Assembly (NCBI GenBank): GCA_050742455.1
Contig: JBOGIG010000057.1
Span: 1 to 14,934, forward strand
DNA: 14,934 nt
Reading direction: 5' to 3'
Source of the DNA: JBOGIG01 sp050742455
GTDB lineage: Bacteria > Actinomycetota > Acidimicrobiia > Acidimicrobiales > JBOGIG01
Below are positions 12,306 through 14,934 of this stretch, one piece after another. Each line of letters starts with the position of its first letter. The first letter of the stretch is position 1. The notes under the pieces were generated by a model, which worked only from the letters and a program-made list of their open reading frames with translations, was not told the origin of the DNA and did no database searches. Both the position numbers and the translations under genes were made by a program.

Positions 12306-13359
12306 CGATCGCAAGGCCGCCATTCTCACCACGGTGGTCAATGAGTACATATCCACGGCCCAGCCTGTGGGGTCGTCGCACGTGGTCAAGGCAGAAGGCG
12401 TAAATGTCTCATCGGCCACGGTGCGAAACGAGATGGCTCTCCTGGAGCAGGACGGCTACCTGGTCCAACCCCATACCTCGGCGGGCCGGATCCCCACTGA
12501 CAAGGGCTATCGGTATTTTGTCGACTGCCTCGCCGGGCCGGGAACTCTGGCCCAGCCCCAGCGCCAGCAGGTTCGGGACTTCTTTGCCCACGCCCACGGG
12601 GAACTGGAACAGATGCTGGCCGAGACGTCGCACCTGCTGTCGCAGTTGACCGACTACGCCGCCGTGGTGGTCCGTCCCGCCGACGAAGTGGCTCTCATAC
12701 GATCGGTCCAGCTGGTAGACCTCGGCCACCACGCCGTACTTCTGGTCATCGTCTTGTCCAACGGCCGAGTGGAAAAGAAGACCTTGGACCTCGATGCAAG
12801 CGAAGGACGGTCCGGTCCGCCGGCCCGTTCAGCATCGGAGCGCGAGTCGTGGCCGTCGTCCCAGCACGATCTGTCCCAGGCCGGGGCGGTGCTGGCCGCC
12901 CATCTGATGGGAAAGACGCTCTTTGCGGCCACAGTTCCCCCCCCGACAGGCCACGAGGGCGTTGACGCAATCTTGGCCCGGACCACTTCGGCGTTGGCCA
13001 ACCTGGGCCACGATGGCGAGCCCGACCACATCTTTGTCGGAGGAGCGTCCCGCATGGCGAGCGCTTTCGATGCCGTGGCTACGGTGCGTTCTGTGCTCGG
13101 CATTCTCGAACAGCAATACGTGGTGGTGTCCCTCCTCAAGGATGTGTTGGACCGAGGCTTGAGCGTGTCCATCGGCGCCGAGAACGGCATCGCCCCACTG
13201 GCAGAGTGTGCCGTAGTGGTGTCCCCCTACCAGATCGAAGGTGAACAGGTCGGCACCATCGGTGTCCTCGGTCCCACCCGCATGAATTATCCTCAGGCCC
13301 TGGCCGCGGTGGCGGCTGTCGGTCAACGCCTGGGAAGACATCTGAGCGGACCGGAGTAA
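12298..13359 (+). CDS. hrcA: Heat-inducible transcription repressor HrcA
   Basis: A 353-residue repressor of class I heat-shock genes that acts at CIRCE operators and is stabilised by GroEL. The N-terminal winged helix shows MLDDRKAAILTTVVNEYISTAQPVGSSHVV and the recognition region VSSATVRNEMALLEQDGYLVQPHTSAGRIPTDKGYRYFVD (residues 38-76), which is highly characteristic. The C-terminus has YQIEGEQVGTIGVLGPTRMNYPQALAAV, the usual HrcA end. A Ser/Arg/Pro-rich insertion (about 165-185, with GRSGPPARSASERES) lies in the middle domain. ATG 12298 matches the family start; the open frame upstream to 11446 is antisense to the FTR1 gene and rejected. No CIRCE (TTAGCACTC-N9-GAGTGCTAA) is visible upstream. 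Followed 26 bp later by dnaJ; grpE and dnaK are not adjacent. Confidence 0.95.
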   Translation: MLDDRKAAILTTVVNEYISTAQPVGSSHVVKAEGVNVSSATVRNEMALLEQDGYLVQPHTSAGRIPTDKGYRYFVDCLAGPGTLAQPQRQQVRDFFAHAHGELEQMLAETSHLLSQLTDYAAVVVRPADEVALIRSVQLVDLGHHAVLLVIVLSNGRVEKKTLDLDASEGRSGPPARSASERESWPSSQHDLSQAGAVLAAHLMGKTLFAATVPPPTGHEGVDAILARTTSALANLGHDGEPDHIFVGGASRMASAFDAVATVRSVLGILEQQYVVVSLLKDVLDRGLSVSIGAENGIAPLAECAVVVSPYQIEGEQVGTIGVLGPTRMNYPQALAAVAAVGQRLGRHLSGPE

Positions 13360-13385
13360 GCCAACTACCATGAAGCCGAGCCCCG

Positions 13386-14519
13386 ATGCCTGACGACTAC
13401 TACGCCATCCTCGGCGTGGGCCACAGCGCCACCGAAGACGAGATCAAGAAGTCCTACCGCCGTCTGGCCCGAGAGCACCATCCCGATGCCAACGGCGGCG
13501 ACGTCGTCTCGGAGGAGCGTTTCAAAGAGATCACCCTGGCCTATGAGACCCTCAAGGACCCAGAGCGACGTCGTCGATACGACATGTTCGGCCCCGATTC
13601 GCAGCGAGGCGCCGGGGCGCCGGGTGACCCCGGAGCGTTCTTTGCCGGCGGGGGAATCGGCGACATCTTCGACGCCTTCTTCAACCAGTCCAACTTTGGT
13701 GGCCCCGGCGGCGGCCGGGGGCGCTCGGGTCCGCCCCCGGGCAGCGATGCCGAGGTGACCTTGACGCTCAGCTTTTCCGAGGCGGTGTTCGGGGCCAAGC
13801 GCGACGTAGATCTGCGCCTGGCGGTGCCTTGCGATACGTGCGGGGCTAGTGGAGCCGGCGAGGGGACTCACGCCGGCACCTGTCCCCAATGCCAGGGGAC
13901 AGGTGAGCTGCGCCGGGTACGCCAGTCAATCCTGGGCCAGATGGTCACGGCCAGCCCCTGTGGTCGTTGCGGCGGCATGGGTCAGATAATCGAACACCCC
14001 TGCCCTCGGTGCCGGGGGGAGGGGCGGCGGACCGAGGAGCGTACCTACACCGTTGATGTCCCCGCCGGGGTGGACACGGGAACGACGCTGCGCCTCAACG
14101 GACGAGGACCGGCGGGGCCTCGGGGAGGTCCGCCCGGCGATCTGTATGTGCATGTGCGAGTCCAAGAGGACCGGCGTTTTTCCCGCCACGGCTACGACCT
14201 GGTTCACGTGCTGGCCCTGCCCATGACCCAGGCCGCCCTGGGCGCCCACCTTTGCTTTGACACCCTGGACGGGACCGAGGACCTAGTGGTGCCAAGCGGA
14301 ACTCAAACGGGCAAGGTGTTCCGCCTCCGGGGGCGGGGCGTGCCTCATGTGGGAGGTCGGGGCCGTGGAGACCTATTGGTCCAAGTCGAGGTGGTCACAC
14401 CCGACGGCTTGACCGAGAGCCAAGAAGAGCTGCTGCGCCGGCTGGCCGACGAACGGGGCGAAGAGGTGGCCCCGACCGATCCGGGCCTGTTCTCCCGGAT
14501 CCGCTCGGCGTTCAAGTAG
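13386..14519 (+). CDS. dnaJ: Chaperone protein DnaJ (type I Hsp40)
   Basis: A 377-residue co-chaperone that stimulates DnaK ATPase and holds unfolded clients. The J domain (residues 4-70) has the HPD triad at 32-34. A Gly/Phe-rich linker follows (about 75-118, GAFFAGGGIGDIFDAFFNQ). The zinc domain has four CxxCxGxG-type repeats (first Cys at 149, 166, 192 and 206; the first repeat is CDTCGASG). The substrate-binding beta domains (TYTVDVPAGVDTGTTLRLNGRG, GDLYVHVRVQEDRRFSRHGYDL) are complete. Linked to hrcA and rsmE it corresponds to the actinobacterial DnaJ2 locus rather than to a dnaK operon. ATG 13386 lacks a clear Shine-Dalgarno; a seven-codon frame (13370-13393, MKPSPDA) overlaps it. Confidence 0.96.
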   Translation: MPDDYYAILGVGHSATEDEIKKSYRRLAREHHPDANGGDVVSEERFKEITLAYETLKDPERRRRYDMFGPDSQRGAGAPGDPGAFFAGGGIGDIFDAFFNQSNFGGPGGGRGRSGPPPGSDAEVTLTLSFSEAVFGAKRDVDLRLAVPCDTCGASGAGEGTHAGTCPQCQGTGELRRVRQSILGQMVTASPCGRCGGMGQIIEHPCPRCRGEGRRTEERTYTVDVPAGVDTGTTLRLNGRGPAGPRGGPPGDLYVHVRVQEDRRFSRHGYDLVHVLALPMTQAALGAHLCFDTLDGTEDLVVPSGTQTGKVFRLRGRGVPHVGGRGRGDLLVQVEVVTPDGLTESQEELLRRLADERGEEVAPTDPGLFSRIRSAFK

Positions 14520-14533
14520 CCGGCTCGCTCGGC

Positions 14534-14934
14534 GTGGGCCAGGCCCAATTACCGCCCCGGGCCGATGCCCACGTTCGGGTGGCCGATCTCGACCGGCCCG
14601 AGCTGAGCGCTGAGGACGCCCACCACCTGGAGTCGGTGCTCAGGTTGGGCTCTGGCCGCCTGGTGAGCGCCACCGACGGCGTCGGACGGTGGCGCCTGTG
14701 CGTATTTTGTCCGTCGCGGCCGCCCCGGCCGCCCCGCCTGGACCCGGACGGGCCGATCATGACGGAGCCAGCGCCGTCGTACCCGGTGACCGTGGCGGTG
14801 GCCCTGACCAAGGCCGACAAGCCCGAGTGGGCGGTCCAACGCTTGACCGAGGCCGGCGTGGATCGGATATTGCTGTTCGAGGCGGCCCGTTCGGTGGTTC
14901 GTTGGGATCCGGCCAAGGCGGGCGCCAAGCGGGA
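14534..14934 (+). CDS. rsmE: 16S rRNA (uracil1498-N3)-methyltransferase RsmE (partial, runs off window)
   Basis: The first 133 codons are present; the frame is still open at the window end. The N-terminal PUA-like part reads DAHVRVADLDRPELSAEDAHHLESVLRLGSGRLVSATDGVGRWRL. The beginning of the SPOUT methyltransferase domain reads VTVAVALTKADKPEWAVQRLTEAGVDRILLFEAARSVVRWD, which is diagnostic of RsmE. The product methylates N3 of U1498 in 16S rRNA using S-adenosylmethionine. The start is taken as GTG 14534, 14 bp after the dnaJ stop; GTG 14579 is less likely because it would remove the conserved DAHV segment. A Pro/Arg-rich loop (SRPPRPPRLDPD) separates the two parts. The SAM-binding knot lies beyond the window. 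Its place after dnaJ is the common actinobacterial order. Confidence 0.9.
   Translation, partial: MGQAQLPPRADAHVRVADLDRPELSAEDAHHLESVLRLGSGRLVSATDGVGRWRLCVFCPSRPPRPPRLDPDGPIMTEPAPSYPVTVAVALTKADKPEWAVQRLTEAGVDRILLFEAARSVVRWDPAKAGAKR

Overview
The window is a high-G+C bacterial chromosome segment that reads as actinobacterial, most likely Acidimicrobiia-like. The grounds are an F420-dependent luciferase-like oxidoreductase, a PAC2-family protein, a FolP2-type dihydropteroate synthase homologue carrying the DVGGVKAGPG signature known from mycobacterial FolP2, and the core order holA / rpsT / lepA / hrcA / dnaJ / rsmE. The taxonomic placement is inference; no 16S gene is present.

Layout. 1-279 is the C-terminal remnant of a DDE-type transposase cut by the window edge, followed by a spacer with a 10-bp inverted repeat and a minus-strand tRNA-Ala(GGC) at 456-529. 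leuS (710-3238, +) follows. Converging on it is a minus-strand three-gene unit that runs leftward from about 6426: aminoglycoside-phosphotransferase-like kinase, PAC2 protein (ATGA overlap) and LLM-class F420 oxidoreductase. Divergent from this unit, a plus-strand unit carries a thioredoxin-domain protein, a FolP2-like protein and holA (DNA polymerase III delta). rpsT (-) converges on holA, and lepA (+) is divergent from rpsT. An FTR1-type iron permease (-) lies between lepA and hrcA and overlaps the lepA 3' end by 26 bp. The window closes with hrcA, dnaJ and the 5' part of rsmE, all +.

How the genes work together. Most of the content is housekeeping: aminoacylation (leuS, tRNA-Ala), replication clamp loading (holA), ribosome assembly and function (rpsT, lepA, rsmE), and the heat-shock repressor with its co-chaperone (hrcA, dnaJ). 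The accessory parts are the kinase/PAC2/F420-oxidoreductase unit, the thioredoxin-FolP2 pair and the iron permease. The permease occupies the lepA-hrcA interval, where many Gram-positive genomes carry hemW/hemN.

The most unusual property is a series of short tandem duplications concentrated at gene boundaries and linkers: 22 bp at the leuS start, 18 bp inside leuS, 12- and 13-bp arrays between the leuS and oxidoreductase stops, 18 bp in the thioredoxin linker, 17 bp at the folP2-holA junction and 48 bp over the holA stop. The 17-bp array stands out. Because 17 is one less than a multiple of three and each unit contains ATGA, it forms a chain of four six-codon mini-cistrons. Each overlaps the next by a start/stop ATGA, and together they link the folP2 stop to the holA start. 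No CRISPR array, prophage, toxin-antitoxin or recognised defence system was seen.
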